Part shown: in pieces, positions 12,202 to 24,649 of the stretch
Layout of the letters: each line of letters begins with the position of its first letter
Numbering within the stretch: the stretch's first letter is position 1
Origin: Magnolia sinica
Lineage: Eukaryota > Streptophyta > Magnoliopsida > Magnoliales > Magnoliaceae
Direction of reading: 5' to 3'
Assembly (NCBI RefSeq): GCF_029962835.1
Contig: NC_080573.1
Span: 86,218,001 to 86,282,000 of the forward strand
Length of the DNA: 64,000 bases
Notes under the pieces: model-generated
The model's input: only the letters and a program-made list of their open reading frames with translations
Told to the model about the DNA's origin: nothing
Database searches by the model: none
Made by a program: the position numbers and the translations under genes

Positions 12202-14289
12202 ATGCTAGGACGTAGATCTCTGAATATAGAACTAGCACCGTTTGATCCTGAGATTGAAAGAACAATTCGTGAAAGATTGAGAAATAATCCTGTTGAAATG
12301 GCGAATGAGACTGAAGTTAAAGCTCTCAAAGATTATTCAGCTCCTGTCCAATTTAATGCGCCTTCATGTATAGTGTTGCCAACCACTACGGCAGCACACT
12401 TTGAACTTAAACCTGGAGTCATACAATTGTTGCCATCCTTTTATGGATTGGACAAGGAGGACCCATATCATCATGTGAAAGAATTCTTAAACATTTGCTC
12501 CACCTTTAAGTTCCAAAACTTCTCAGACGATTCGATCCGCCTACGCCTGTTTCCTTTTTCTTTGAAGGATAAGGCAAAAGCATGGTTGAATTCTCTAGAA
12601 GTTGGATCTATCACTACATGGGACCAACTGTCTAAGAAGTTCTTAAACAAGTTCTTCCCCGTTCACAAAACCAATGCCCTCCGTAAAGAAATTACTAACT
12701 TCACACAAAAAGAGGGCGAGCACTTTAATGAATGTTGGGAAAGATGGAAGGACTTGCTTCTTAAATGTCCTCACCATGGTTTTGAGAAGTGGCAACAAGT
12801 TCAATACTTCTATGACGGTCTGACACCACAGAACCGTCGCATGGTTGATGCCACCAGTGGAGGGTCATTCATGACCAAAAGTGATGTCGAAGCGTGGAAC
12901 TTCTTTGAAACCTTGTGCGAAAATTCCCAGCAATGGGATTATTCAAATAGAGGTGACAGAAGTCCCCAACCACAAAAGAGAGGTGGTATATATGAGATAG
13001 GAGTCATGCCAGAGCTGAGCGCCAAGCTTGATAACCTGACAAAGAAAGTTGATGCTCTGGTATTAAATAATGGACCACCACAAACAGCTCAAGTCGAGGC
13101 ATATGCCACATGTTCTAGTCCTGCCCATCCTATGCAGTCTTGTCCATCTGGTGCAGCATTCCCAGAACTTCTCTCTGAACAAGTTCATGCTATGAACACT
13201 TTTCAAAAATCTGGGAATGATCCTTACTCGAACACATACAACCCAGGGTGGGTTAGACATCCAAATTTCTCTTGGGAAAAAGGACCACAACAAGGAGGAC
13301 CATCTAGAAATCCTCCCATGCAACCGCACCTCCAAGTTGGCAGTCAACAACCTCGACAGTTTCCACAATATCAATAACTGCCTACACAATCAAGGAAACC
13401 ATCTCTTGAGGATACACTCCATCTTTTCATGCAGAGTTCTCTCCAATTCCAAAAGGACACCCAACAAACCTTACTGGCCAACCAGCAAAGCTTACATGCA
13501 AATGCACAATCCATTGCCAAGCTGGAAGTACAAATGGGTCAACTAGCTGCCACATTGAGTGAGAGAGAGAAGGGCAAGTTCCCTAGCCAACCTGAGGCTA
13601 ATCCAAAGGGACAGTATGAGATTGGCTCTAATTCCAACCAAGGGCAATATTATGAACAGGCCAAATCGATCACTACCCTTAGGTCAGGCAAGCAGATTGA
13701 TAACAGAATAGAGATGCCTGGGGATGAATCAAATTCTAAAACAGAAGATCAAGATGAAGCAGAGAGCCATACCAATGCATCCAAAGTCCAAAAGCTCTCT
13801 GACTCTCCAAGAGCCACTAATGTGCCACCTTATGTGCCCAAAGCACCCTTTCCTCAACGTCTGGCACCAATAAAGAAAAGAAATAACTTTGATGAAATCT
13901 TGGACGTGTTTCAAAAAGTGCAAGTCAACATCCCGTTGCTTGACGCTATCAAGCAAGTCCCTGCTTACGCTAAGTTTCTTAAAGATTTATGCACTCAAAA
14001 GCGTAAGCAGAATGTTCATAAGAAAGTCTTCCTTGCAGAGCAGCTCAGCTCCATGATTCAACATAACACCCCTCCTAAATTTAGGGATCCAGGAGCTCCC
14101 ACCATTTCTTGCGGCATAGGAGATCATAAGATCGGGAAGGCATTACTAGATTTAGGGGCAAGTGTCAATTTGTTACCATATTCGGTTTATGAGCAGCTAG
14201 GACTTGGTGAGTTGAAACCGACTAAGGTAACATTACAACTAGCCGATAGATCTGTCAAGGTGCCCGGGGTGTTATTGAAGATGTGTTAA
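12202..14289 (+). pseudogene. Athila-like gag-protease, interrupted
   Basis: The gag starts at Met 12202. The capsid domain has SFYGLDKEDPYHHVKEF, AKAWLNSL, W-x-x-L-x-x-x-F and KFFP, all typical of Athila gag. A TAA at 13375-13377 replaces what is normally a Gln-type position. The frame then stays open to 14289, with a Gln-rich linker and the aspartic protease motif DLGASVNLLPYSVYEQLG at about 14149-14205, so the catalytic Asp and Gly remain. Near 14262 a one-base frameshift moves the rest of the protease into the frame starting at 14283. One stop and one shift in about 2.8 kb is mild decay beside the other elements in this window. Confidence 0.9.
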
Positions 14290-15014
14290 TCCAGGTTGAT
14301 AAATTTTATTTTCCAGTGGATTTCATAGTTATAGATACTCAGCCTGTCCAGAATCTTCATAGTCCAGTCATTTTGGGTCGTCCATTTTTGGCCACATCTA
14401 ATGCTATTATCAATTGCAGGAATGGAGTTATGAAATTGTCCTTTGGTAACATGAATATTAAACTCAATGTTTTTAATGCAGGACAACAACCCTCAGATTT
14501 GGATGACATATTTGAAGTGGACATGATCGAGAGCCTTGTGCAGGACTCCTTCCGTACATCTCTTGAAGATCCTCTTGAGACATGCTTAGCACAATCGGGC
14601 ATGGATTTTGACATTGATAGTCCCATCCATGAAGTCAATGCATTGCTCGACTCTACTCCTATATTGGAGACTGAAAGATGGAGAGCGAAAGTGGAACCTC
14701 TTCATCCCTCTGAGACTCTTCCTGACAGCACAGTTTGTAACTCTGAGAAGACAAAGGCGAGCAGGCTGCTTAATGTTCTTAGAGCATATAAGGCAGCAAT
14801 TGAACGGAAGATAGAAAAAATCCAGGGAGTATGCCCCACTGTATGGATGGATCATGCTGTGGTAATATCGCATAACATGCAAAGGAAGCGTGATCCTAAC
14901 ATAGAAGAAGTCGTTCGAGCAAAAGTCCTTAAATTATTTAACGACAGTGTCAGTTGCCTTATTTCAGATAGCACAGTTCATGGGAACTCACATCACTTGT
15001 CTGGGATCGGTTAA
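14283..15014 (+). pseudogene. Athila-like protease C-terminus and truncated RT start
   Basis: This continues the protein in another frame: VDKFYFPVDFIV and ILGRPFLAT are the distal protease motifs. A linker rich in Asp/Glu follows, then the first part of reverse transcriptase (RDPNIEEVVRAKVLKLF, the segment just before the RT fingers). Coding similarity stops near 14990 and the frame closes at 15014. The rest of RT, RNase H and integrase, normally about 3 kb, are not present before the 3' noncoding region, indicating an internal deletion. Confidence 0.85.
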
Positions 15015-16397
15015 TGAAAGTGTTGAGGTAATTTCTTTGGCGGACCCTGGTTATAAAGATTATTTCATTCATGGTCCGTTCTTGTCTGGCTGAAGACGTT
15101 AAACTTAGTGCTCATGGGAGGCAACCCAGCCTTTTGCTTTATTGTATTGCTTTTTATTTCATTCATTTTCATTTTTCTTAGTTAGTTACTTCAATGTTTG
15201 TGGGTAACATTACTGCAAACCCTCACGAGACTACAACTCGTCCACTAGGGGTAACCTAGGGTTTTAAAGGCTTGTTGCATGCGCTAAATGCAATCGAGAG
15301 CACCTGCGAAAGTGGTATAGGTAGGATCTTCTTTTATTTTTCTTATGTTGATTTCTCTCTTGTGCTAACTCGCTTTTACGTTGAAATTTTTCACAAATTT
15401 TGAGAAAGCTTCTTGATTCTCCATCCAGGTATTATCTTTTCATCACTCCTCTTTTATTCTCGTTGTCCCATGTGCATTGCTTGTTTATTTCTTTTACATT
15501 GAGGACAATGTAGATTTTAGGTTGGGGGTGGGAGATTAGGGTACCTAATCAGTATTTTCTTGGTCTTGAGCAAAATTTGTGAAAATTTTATAATTTTTTC
15601 TGAATTTCTATTGCATTTAAAGTGATTTTGAAGGATAGTTGTGATTTTAACATTATAAGATACATGATGTTGGTAACTAATGACTCTTGGATTCGGCCAT
15701 CTGCTTGATTTCACAGTCAATTTTGAATTGTTAATCCATGATTAGACGTTGTAAACATTGATTGAGTCATGATTTCACATATCACATCTCGCTTGCACAT
15801 TAAGTTTTGGTTCGATAACTGAATGATTAACTTGGTAAAAAGAAGAATTAAAAGGCTAAGTCACATAATCTTCACCATAGGTTTGCTCCCTATAGGTGTA
15901 GATTTGATTCTCCATAGTTAACTTATAAAAAAATGAGGCGACGAGTTTTCACCATAGGTTTGCTCCCTGTAGGTGAGGATTTGATTCCCTTCCTTGGCAT
16001 ACTGTTCATAAAGAAAATCAAAAAAAAAAAGAAGGCTGAAAGGTTGATCTAAAATGCTAGTGTTGGTTGTCAAGAATTCTGTTGTTAATTACCAATTTTA
16101 GCATGAAATTGATTATTGGAACTCTTAATGATTGTAAGCTGAGATTATACTATACACCTGTGGAACTCAATGTTTAGGAATGTTCTAATTAATGGATTAA
16201 TATGTTAAACTTGATTATGAAGTTTACTGTGAGCTTGATTTTAGGAGAAAATTCTACTTACCATTCATGAATCTTAAAATTTTCACATCTCAGCTATCTG
16301 TTCACAAGTCACTTGAGTTTACAGGAATCGTCTTTTATTTCTAAAATTATTTTTCGCATGTTTTGCTCGGGACTAGCAAAATACTGGTTGGGGGTTG
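15015..16397 (+). other. 3' noncoding region and polypurine-type tract of the Athila-like element
   Basis: Long noncoding stretch as in Athila elements. It contains the common GGGAGGCAACCCAGCC word (15115-15131) and a direct duplication of about 40 bases built on TTCACCATAGGTTTGCTCCC (15872 and 15949). GGTTGGGGGTTG (16386-16397) directly before the 3' LTR probably serves as the plus-strand primer tract. Confidence 0.7.
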
Positions 16398-18583
16398 TGA
16401 TGAGTATCGAATATTGCATATCAGACCCAGTAATTTCCTGATTTTACATACATGATAATGTTTAATGCCAGATTTTACTCGTGTTTTTATTACAGGATGA
16501 AATCAGGAGTGTGTATTGAAAGATGATGTTAAAAATATGGATTTAGCACTCCAAAATTACCAGAGCACGGGATAGATTCCAGAAAACCAATAGTGAAGAT
16601 TTTACACGCCTGGGATTTGAGGAAAGCAAGCCAAAGGGGCCCGAAGGACGTCCAGAATGCAAGATCACATGGTTTCCACCATCCGATCAACTCGAAACTT
16701 CATACATGTGATGGGGGCCATAAATTAACCGTACATATTAAATTTCAGCCATTGAAGATCTCGGGAAGTGGTCCAACGGACAGATCAGCCTATTAATCTC
16801 CAATTGGGGCCCACCTGATATTTGGAACTGCCTCAACCTTGGTATTGACGGCTAAATTACCATGATAAAGAGGATGGATGGTGTAGATTTCTCGTAAACA
16901 TCACGGTGGGCCCTGTGTATGAGGAGTGTGCACACTGCACGTTTTCACCGGCTGCGCACCGCACCGCCAGGACGGTCAGTGAGCCGCTGACCCGCGCTCT
17001 CTCTCCTGCGTCTTCAAAACAGGGCCCGCCGTTCCAGCGTCCGCAAACATGACCTGCGATCGTCGGTTGTGGGTCCCACCTATTGTCCAAATAGACAATC
17101 CAAACCGTCCATCCGCTTCCTGAGGCAACCATAATCCACGCCAAGGTGACGAAAATGGAAAGTACAATGAATAGTAGTTTTTCAACCGTTTAATGGTAAA
17201 ACGGACGATGAGTTCAAAACTCTGTGGGCCACCACAAAAATAACTCGAAATTGGGCATTCCCAACCGTTTTTTTTATTCTCCATCCAATGAACGGAGTGG
17301 ATTTCTAGAATACCAAGTATGTGGACCCCACCATCACAACAGCAGCGGGTTTTGCATCCACATAACGGACGGTCGCTGTCTGTTTTTGCGGCCCCGTACG
17401 TCACCCGTATGGCCGATCTGATCCGTCCATCTTGTAGAGTGGTTCGAGAGCTTCAAAACCATGCTGATATTCTTCTCTCATGCGTGCACACGTGCGTGAT
17501 ATAGAGGCCACAAACAGGCCATCTTGTGACGTTCAAAACTGATTTTGTTGTGATTTCTTCTCTGGGCCGCGTCAATGGACATTCAAAACCACCCATTCTT
17601 GACTGAAATTTCGTCCTGAATCTAATGGACGGGGTGGATTTTCCAGACAATACCTCTGTGGGGCCCACCAATCACGGCTGTGAAAATTTGTACTCCGAGT
17701 CCTTCTACGACTCTGCCACCGACCCCAGCCATCCAGCAGCTATAAAAGGGGAGTTTTGGACGTGGGAAAGGCATTCAGAACCAGGGGATTTCAGATCTGG
17801 AGCAAGGGAGAGAAGAAAGAGAAGAAAGAAGAGAGAGAGAGATTGTTTGGTTTGACGTTTTTTTATGAATTTTATTTAATATTTTTTATGGATTTTATGG
17901 GTCACTAATCTCTCAGCTAGGGCTGAGATGAAGCCCCTAATTTGATTAGCTCTTGTATTGGTTGATTTACTTTGAATTTCAATTAATTTGTTTCTTTCTT
18001 TAAGTGGGCTTTATGGGTTTAAATTCTATACTTCTCCATCTATAAACTTGACCAAAGTATATATATGGATGTTGTTTGGATGCTTATTATAGGTGCTTGT
18101 GTCTGATCAAGAACAGGTTTCCTATAGAGGAAGAAACAGGATGCTTTAATGAATTGTACATCCCTTATGCCCGACCAAGGATATGGGATATGTCATTCGT
18201 GGCATTGCTTAAAGGAATTAGACAGTCTGTATGCCCGATTAAGGACACAGATTGTGCTTTCTCTATTTAAGTGGTATCAATCTAAATCAAGGTGAATCAA
18301 CAAACAAAACAAGGGTTAGGATAATTAGAGGTGGATTCGAAAGTCCTAGTGCTCTCTTTCTGATTGAATTTTCTTCCCTGTTCTTAATTGTTTTGTTTCC
18401 CTAAAATTGTGCTTAGTAGTTCATTCCATTATCTGTTGGATTAGTTAAGGAGAGTCATAGATTTGAATTATGACGACCAGTCCTCGTGGGAACGATCTCG
18501 TAATACGTACCGTATCTGCATCTGATTCGTATACTTGCGAGTTTAAATATCATTTAAATCGTGTTGGTTTAAACAAAACATTA
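16398..18583 (+). repeat. 3' LTR of the Athila-like element, 2186 bp
   Basis: Starts TGATGAGTATC; ends ACATTA, one base changed from the CATCA end of the 5' LTR. It is followed by ATTTA (18584-18588), the right target duplication. A TATA box lies at 17741-17748. It carries a 114-base block (16914-17027) unrelated to the 83-base block at the same place in the 5' LTR. Confidence 0.9.
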
Positions 18584-18588
18584 ATTTA

Positions 18589-19582
18589 CTGAGTAGGAGT
18601 TGCATACTCAGCATTTGACTCATTTATTCATTCATTACTATCTACTCGGGCTGGTGGTGCGCAATCAAATCATCGTGTGTACCTTCACAGTGGTCAGGAT
18701 TTCGGTTGGGGCGCGCGACCAACCTGAGATTAAGAGTTTACCACATTGAGTCTAGCTATCCAAATTTAGGTATGGGATTAGTTTGGATAGAAGGCCCTTG
18801 TGATGGACCTCATAGCCTGCGATACTGTGTACTATAATCCCAACTTCACACTCCAGCTTGGTCATCTCATTCGCACCACATGTTGCATTACATCTGTGGC
18901 AGCATATGACATTTTGGGTTGCTATGTTTCTGTATTTATATGGCCTAGATATGGCTGACGATATTCATGGACTTGTCAAGATTTGCATATTACATTGCAT
19001 CCTCAGTATATGATATCTTGCTTACTATATCTCCGCATTGCATAGCTGATCTACATTACTTCATCAGTATATGATATTGCCTTATTATGTTTTTGCATCG
19101 CAAAGGTTGGATAATGCTGATGATATTTATGGACTTACCAGTATGTTTCCACATTGCTCTGATATTGCACACTTGGCACTTACCTTACGCACACACTTAC
19201 ACCACCCTCTAAGCTTTTTATAAGCTTATGCATGATAGATGTGTGCAAGTAGCGTTAGGTCACAGCAGCGTTGAGCTTGGAGCATATAGCGGTCTTCTAA
19301 AGCTTGATTTTTGATATATCTATATTTTCCTTCAGCATTGTATTCAACTGTTTATATTAGTGGATATGTGATGATGATGTTGCATTTGTGATTAGGGTAA
19401 ACTTGTGGTTATGCCTCTTACGAGATAAATGTACGTTGAAAAATCCTCCTTGTTAGATCCCAGGATCGAAATCTTGCGTATGGGCGCTGGGAGCCAAGAA
19501 TGGGGTACTACGGAGGCTATTGGCACCGGATTCGGTAATGTGAAATTTTGTCTGCCCGATTACCGAGTTTGGGGCGTGACAC
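18589..19582 (+). repeat. Family C LTR fragment (C0), right part
   Basis: Continues the LTR from 9652 (GAGTTGCATACTCA, tandem ATTC words, GGTGGTGCGC) and ends GTTTGGGGCGTGACA. The same order is seen in C3 (55205-56167). No primer site follows the end here, unlike C3. Confidence 0.85.
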
Positions 19583-20879
19583 CCTGCACATTCCAAATGG
19601 GCCCACCAGATGAATAGCATGGGTGTACAACACTACATCAAGTGGGTTGCATGTCCAGCGGTCCGGACAGCGCTGATAAAACACTTACATCACATGGGTC
19701 CCACGTGGACAGCAGGGATGAAATACATACATTAGGTGGACCCGGCAGATGGACGGCACAGACATAAAATACATACATCATGGTACGACCACATAGCATT
19801 GTCCAGCGATGGACAGTGTGATGTACAACACATCATCAAGGCAAGGGCCCACCATAACATTTATTTTCCATCGAATCTATTCACAAGGTCACAAAGACCT
19901 GAATTAAGAGGGAAAACAAATTCCATACTGATTCAGAACTTCTATGACCCCCAAATAGGTTTCAATGGTATACGTTCGATCCTCCACTGGTTTTGAGGTG
20001 TTGTCCACCTGATAGACAAATCTGTCTTATTTGTCGTCTCAAGCCTTAAGATGAGCTCGTAAGGTGGATGGACGGTTTGGATATAACACACCTCATGATT
20101 AGACCCACATAACCTGCTGACATCATACAGCAGCTATATGGCTGGTGTGGGGTCCACGTCCAGATAGATGGATGGTTAGGATATAACACATACTTCATGA
20201 TCAGACCACCTAGTTTGTTAACGTCAACAGCAGCTATAAAACTGGAGTGGGTTCCACGTCCAGTTGAATGGACAGTTAGGATATAACACATACAATCATG
20301 GTAGTCCCACAGAACTTGCTGACGTCAATACAGCAAGTGGTCCCCACCGTCCACATGAACGGTGGGATGAAATACACAAATCATGGTGGTCCTGACAGAT
20401 GGACAGCGTGGATAACAAATACATCAGAGGTGGGTCCCACCATCCAGCAGTTGTTGGACGATGCAGGATAAGACCCATGCACCAAAGTAGGCCCCATGTA
20501 GCACCGTCTAGATGGACGGTGCTAATATACAATACATGCATTAAAGGTGGGTCCCACCCATCCAGCGAATAGATGGTGGGGATGAAACCCACTTATAAAG
20601 GTGGGTCCACATGTGTGGGACCCACACAACTTACTGACGTAAATATAGCAGCTATATAGCTGGTGTGAGGTACCCTAGCCAATCCACTTCCATTTCAGGT
20701 GGGTCCCACATGTGGCCCACCAGAGTTTTGAATCAAATTGATATTTGTGTTTCCCTTCATCAGGGTCTGCCCAAAACGGACGGCCAAGGTGGACCGGTCC
20801 GCTGGACATCGACAAGGTGGGTCGCACGGGTGGCCAACATGTTTATAGAATACACACATCACGTGGGGTCCACAACGCA

Positions 20880-20919
<40 letters not shown>

Positions 20920-21636
20920 GTGGAAATGGGAGGAGCTCCGCCAATATGAGCTCCTCCATGTACATGCATACATCGAGATGGGTCCCACCACATGTGGGCC
21001 CTCAAATAGAGATAAATGATGGAAATCTTAAGATCACCCACCGATTCCACTTCTTCTTTAGCTCCTTGGACTCCTTAGCTCCTAAGCTTCTTCTTTAAGG
21101 GTGGATGATGAAGTTTGAAGGGTTGGATGGTGAGATGAGGGGGTAGGAAGTGGGCCACACTTGGCTATTCTCTCCTTAGAGCTTTTCTCTCATGGAAGCT
21201 TGGGAAATGGTGGAGAGGATGAGAGAGGCGAGAGTGTTGTAAGAGGGATGGGATGAGAGGAATGGGTGTGTAAGAGAGGGATGGGTGGTGAGAGAGAGTT
21301 GACTTTAGGGATGGCTTGTGTAAGAGAGGGATGGGTTGTATACTTGACTAGTACTTTATTGATTGATGTGAAGGGTGGTGGAGATTCTCTTAGGATTTGT
21401 AATGTGCTGTGTTTTCCTTGAAATAAATGCGGGCCCACAACTCCTAGCCTGGTTTTGCATCGGTGCACAAGACGCGACATTGGAACAGCAGCGACGACAC
21501 GGTCGCTAGGGTACAAGTTTCGAGTTGAGTCGACATAAATCTACAGGATGTGACTTAAGGTCGCAGGTTGCCAGAATTTGACGGGGAGGATCGCGGGAGT
21601 CTAAGGAACGGTACGGATTAGGATACAAGCCTTACA
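19583..21636 (-). repeat. Antisense family C LTR fragment with GGGTCCCACC repeats
   Basis: The right end reads GGATACAAGCCTTACA, the antisense start of a family C LTR. The order of landmarks follows C2: repeats with ATGGACGGTGTGGATATAACAC, CATCATGGTGGGWCCCACC and CTGACGTCA-like words, then a GA tract (20885-20917), GGAGCTCCGCC, TTCTTTAGCTCC, and GAGTTGAGTCGAC. The left end is truncated. A segment at 19860-20130 carries the GGTCACAAAGACCTG module also seen near the MITEs at 56240. Confidence 0.75.
20885..20917. repeat. (GA)n microsatellite
   Basis: Uninterrupted GA dinucleotides. A GA tract sits at the corresponding place in C2 (29215-29235) and C1 (31640-31705), so it is an inherited part of the LTR. 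Confidence 0.9.
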
Positions 21637-22490
21637 TCATGATTATAGTTGAAAGAAAAGTCCTTAACTTAAGACAAAAGGATCCCATTGAAGGACTAAC
21701 CCTCACCTTCTAAATCACGTGATCACGGTAACATTGGTAGTTGGATAGTTATATCAACCTCCATAGGTCTTATACTAAGGTGTACTTGGGGTTGGAAGCG
21801 TGTAGTTAAACTCGAGTTCAGTATGACTTTGGCCTGCCCTATACTATTTTAATCATATATGTTTGACTGAATACAAACATTTGTTAACATGTGTGGCCTC
21901 ATTTATGATCAAACTATAGCACCATCAATTATATTTTCCAAAGATGTCATGGAACTTAATGTTATGATTGTCCAACTAGGACAATTTTGGGGCATGGTTC
22001 ATTTAAGGTAAAGCCTACTTGGAGATCTAGTTATCATACATTCATTAAAAAAAATAAATTAAAAAAGGGTCATAGATGAGTTATATAAACCATTCACATT
22101 CTCGTTATAACAATAAATAAGCTATGATTTTGTAATTATGCTTCATTATTCATCTTCACCATTAAATCTTCATTTAAATGTGAGCCATTAAAATTTTTGT
22201 TTATACCAAAATCTAGTAGATTAGATCAACATCACAGATTATGCCACATGCATGAACAACATGTCTAGCTTGTACACCAAGTATCTAAAAAGTATATAGA
22301 ATCTTCAGATGCCACCTCAGCCAGACAATCTCTATATAAGGATCAATAGCTATTATGGACGCGTTAGCATTGAAGCACCTTTAATGGAGGCAAGCCATGA
22401 TCGAGAGAAGGATAACTGCCCTTTCCCAGCCGGTTATACGCGGAGGCACCACGTGGGCCATCGGTTATTTTCAACCTTTAACAGGAGAAA
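21637..22490. other. Unclassified sequence
   Basis: AT-rich sequence with no recognisable gene. The last 50 bases contain the palindrome CCACGTGG (22449-22456), a G-box core, just upstream of a TATA motif, so this may be the U3 of the LTR proposed next. Confidence 0.35.
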
Positions 22491-23220
22491 TTATAAATAG
22501 TAGGAACAAACACGAAGATATCACCGAATCAAGATCAAATCCTCAATCCAAACACAAACAACTTTACCAATGCAATGTTGATGATTATCTTATCTTAGCC
22601 CACAACTCATCAGTCGTGGACCATTAGGTTAGAAGCAACATCAGTCTGTCCCTGCAACCACACCGAACTGACTTATAGTTGTAATTTCCTTCCGTTTGTG
22701 CCTACACCAGATCTGAAGGAAGACTATTAGTTATAGGAACCCTCCACCTACGCTCATACATTGGGTTGATGTTAGCCGTTGTAATCCTTGGCATCGCCCC
22801 ACTCACTAGCACACTGTTGTTGCTGCTCTCAGCATAGGCAAGCAATCCCTCCTTAGTGGTCAGAGATTGTAACTGATCACATTTGGAATCCTCATCCATT
22901 TCCATCTATTTGCACTCGTTCAATCATACAACCATTGCACCTTCGCGAGTCTTTGATTGACAAGGCAAAAATAGTTCATTGGAGGGAGAGCCCCAATCTC
23001 CGCACATCACCTGATTAAAAACGAGCACAAGATTGTTGGTTGAGTAGATGATGGTCGATCAACCTAGTGCACCTCTATCTTTACACCAGGGGTTAGCGGT
23101 CATCACATTTTAGACCGAACCCACATCGATCCAGGCACACTCGCGCACAGCAAGACAAACACACGCATGGCCAGAGAAAACCACACCAACACTGTTTGTA
23201 GCACACCTGGTGGGATAGAT
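22491..23220 (+). repeat. Possible Tat-like LTR 3' part and leader
   Basis: TATAAATAG (22492-22500) follows a G-box, and a spaced leader-like region ends near 23194-23215 with a TTTG, CAC, CCTGGTGGGA pattern resembling the sequence I associate with the LTR/leader junction of Tat-lineage elements. No coding region follows, so the call is tentative. Confidence 0.3.
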
Positions 23221-23589
23221 GTGAAATTATTGATTGAATATTATGACAACATGATTAGGTGATCTACTCGAGGTAGTGGAAACATTGAAGAACATGTATT
23301 GAGGCATAAAATTAGTTGTGAGACCGCACAACGAGGAGGCATTGTGCAATCATGCAATAGTCCGGATGACTAGAATGATATTTAAGAAGATAAATGAAGT
23401 TACTTACAAGGAATATAAGTTACATGACTGTGCACATTGATAGAAAATATTGAGAGATGTTATGCGACCCCACAACCTGCCAAAGTTAAGAATGAGTATG
23501 CAACCGTGCAACACCAGTGGATTGTGCAAACAAAGAGGTTTCACACATGTGGATATATATAAATACCCCTTTGTTAAGTGTGAAATATT
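23221..23589. other. Unclassified sequence with TATA-like motif
   Basis: No gene seen. TATATATAAATACCCC near 23552 looks like a core promoter, perhaps of another LTR fragment. Words built on ACCGCACAA and TTGTGCAA recur here. Confidence 0.3.
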
Positions 23590-24254
23590 ACATATTTTTC
23601 CCTTGTTATGCATTGGTTTTGTGAACATGGATGTGCATTATTGATCTAATTACAAATGTTTTCTCTTGCGAGGTGATTTTGAGAGCTAAGGAGAAAAAGA
23701 TGTTAAAAGCATGGATTTGATGCTCAAAGAATCACCAAGATGAAGAATGGATCTCTGGAGGTTAAGATTGAAGAATTCAAGAGCCCAAGATCCATGGAAA
23801 CCAAGTGAGGAAGGAAGAAAATGAAAGTTGCAAAGTGTTGAAATCGACAGTTCGATGCCATCGATGACACCTTCGATGCCATCAAAGATAGTTTAATCCC
23901 ATTACAAAAATCAGAAAAATCTAATTTCCTTACTGGACATATTTGAGCACCCTTTGATTCCTTCAAATGAGTATTCAATGCCATCGAAGGAGTGTTTGAT
24001 GTCATCGAAGCCAGTCCAACCTCATCGTAAAAATCATAATTTTTTTATTTTGGTTGCTGGATACTTTGGAGCATTCTTTGATGCCATCGAGGAGATGTTC
24101 GATGCCATCGAAGGACATGTAATGACATCGAGAAATTATGTAGATTCAAAAGTTCGTTGCTGGATAGTTTCCCAATTCAACTCGGACTCTTTAATGGGAT
24201 TTTGATGACATTTAAGCTGCCATCGAAGTTGCGATAGCTGCGTAAATTTGAGGC
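23590..24254 (+). repeat. Athila-like LTR, left part, host of the nested stack
   Basis: GATGTTAAAAGCATGGATTT, then ATCACCAAGATGAAG, parallels the start of the Athila-like LTR at 9653 (GATGTTAAAAATATGGATTT). It is broken at 24259 by C1 and resumes at 50149, where it ends in a classical Athila LTR tail and a decayed Asp-tRNA primer site. The left boundary is approximate. Confidence 0.65.
23851..24131. repeat. Array of TTCGATGCCATCGAA palindromes
   Basis: Seven or more copies of a 15-base word occur, at about 23851, 23871, 23974, 23996, 24077, 24098 and 24119. The copy at 24098-24112 is a perfect palindrome with a single central base; the others vary by a few bases. Confidence 0.8.
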
Positions 24255-24259
24255 ATTTT
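24255..24259. repeat. Target site duplication ATTTT of C1 (left)
   Basis: ATTTT precedes TGTCACGCCCC at 24260 and follows CCTTACA at 50144-50148. Confidence 0.85.
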
Positions 24260-24631
24260 TGTCACGCCCCAAACTCAAAAACCGGGCTCACAAAATTTTT
24301 GATCGCCAAATCCAGCGCCGACAGCCTCCATAGTAACTCATTCTCAGCTCCCAGCACTCATATGCCAGATTCCAATCCTGGGATCCAACAAGGAGGATTT
24401 TCAATATAAATTTTTTCGTAAAGGAGCATAACTATAAGCATAACCAAGTCACAAAACCACATCACTATATATCCACTATAATAAAACATTTGAGTACAAT
24501 GTGGAAAGGGAAATACAAGTATAACTAAAAGCTCCAAGAAGATCTGTCACGCGCTCCTGCCTCAGCGCTACTGTGACCTAACGTCACTTATACGCAATGA
24601 ACGTGCATAAGCTTACAACGAAGCTTAGAGG

Positions 24632-24649
24632 GTGTGTGTGTGTGTGTGT
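24632..24649. repeat. (TG)n microsatellite
   Basis: Short GT/TG run inside C1; absent at the matching place in C2 (about 26235). Confidence 0.85.

Larger units (their letters stand above)
9653..18583 (+). mobile_element. Non-autonomous Athila-like Ty3/gypsy element, 8931 bp
   Basis: Complete outer structure: LTRs 9653-11826 and 16398-18583, a perfect 18-base Asp-tRNA primer site, gag-protease remnants, a long 3' noncoding region, and an ATTTA target duplication. The reverse transcriptase is cut short near its start; RNase H and integrase are absent, so any movement would have needed enzymes from another element. The close LTR match indicates a fairly young insertion, the youngest visible event in this part of the window. 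Confidence 0.9.

Noticed and set aside
20665-21098. Overlapping frames of 90-117 codons with Arg-Glu repeats
   Set aside because: They read through the GA microsatellite and GGGTCCCACC repeats; the repetitive peptide is a by-product.
22702-22905. A 67-codon minus-strand frame in the unclassified region
   Set aside because: Low-complexity, short, without motif or context; not supportable as a gene.
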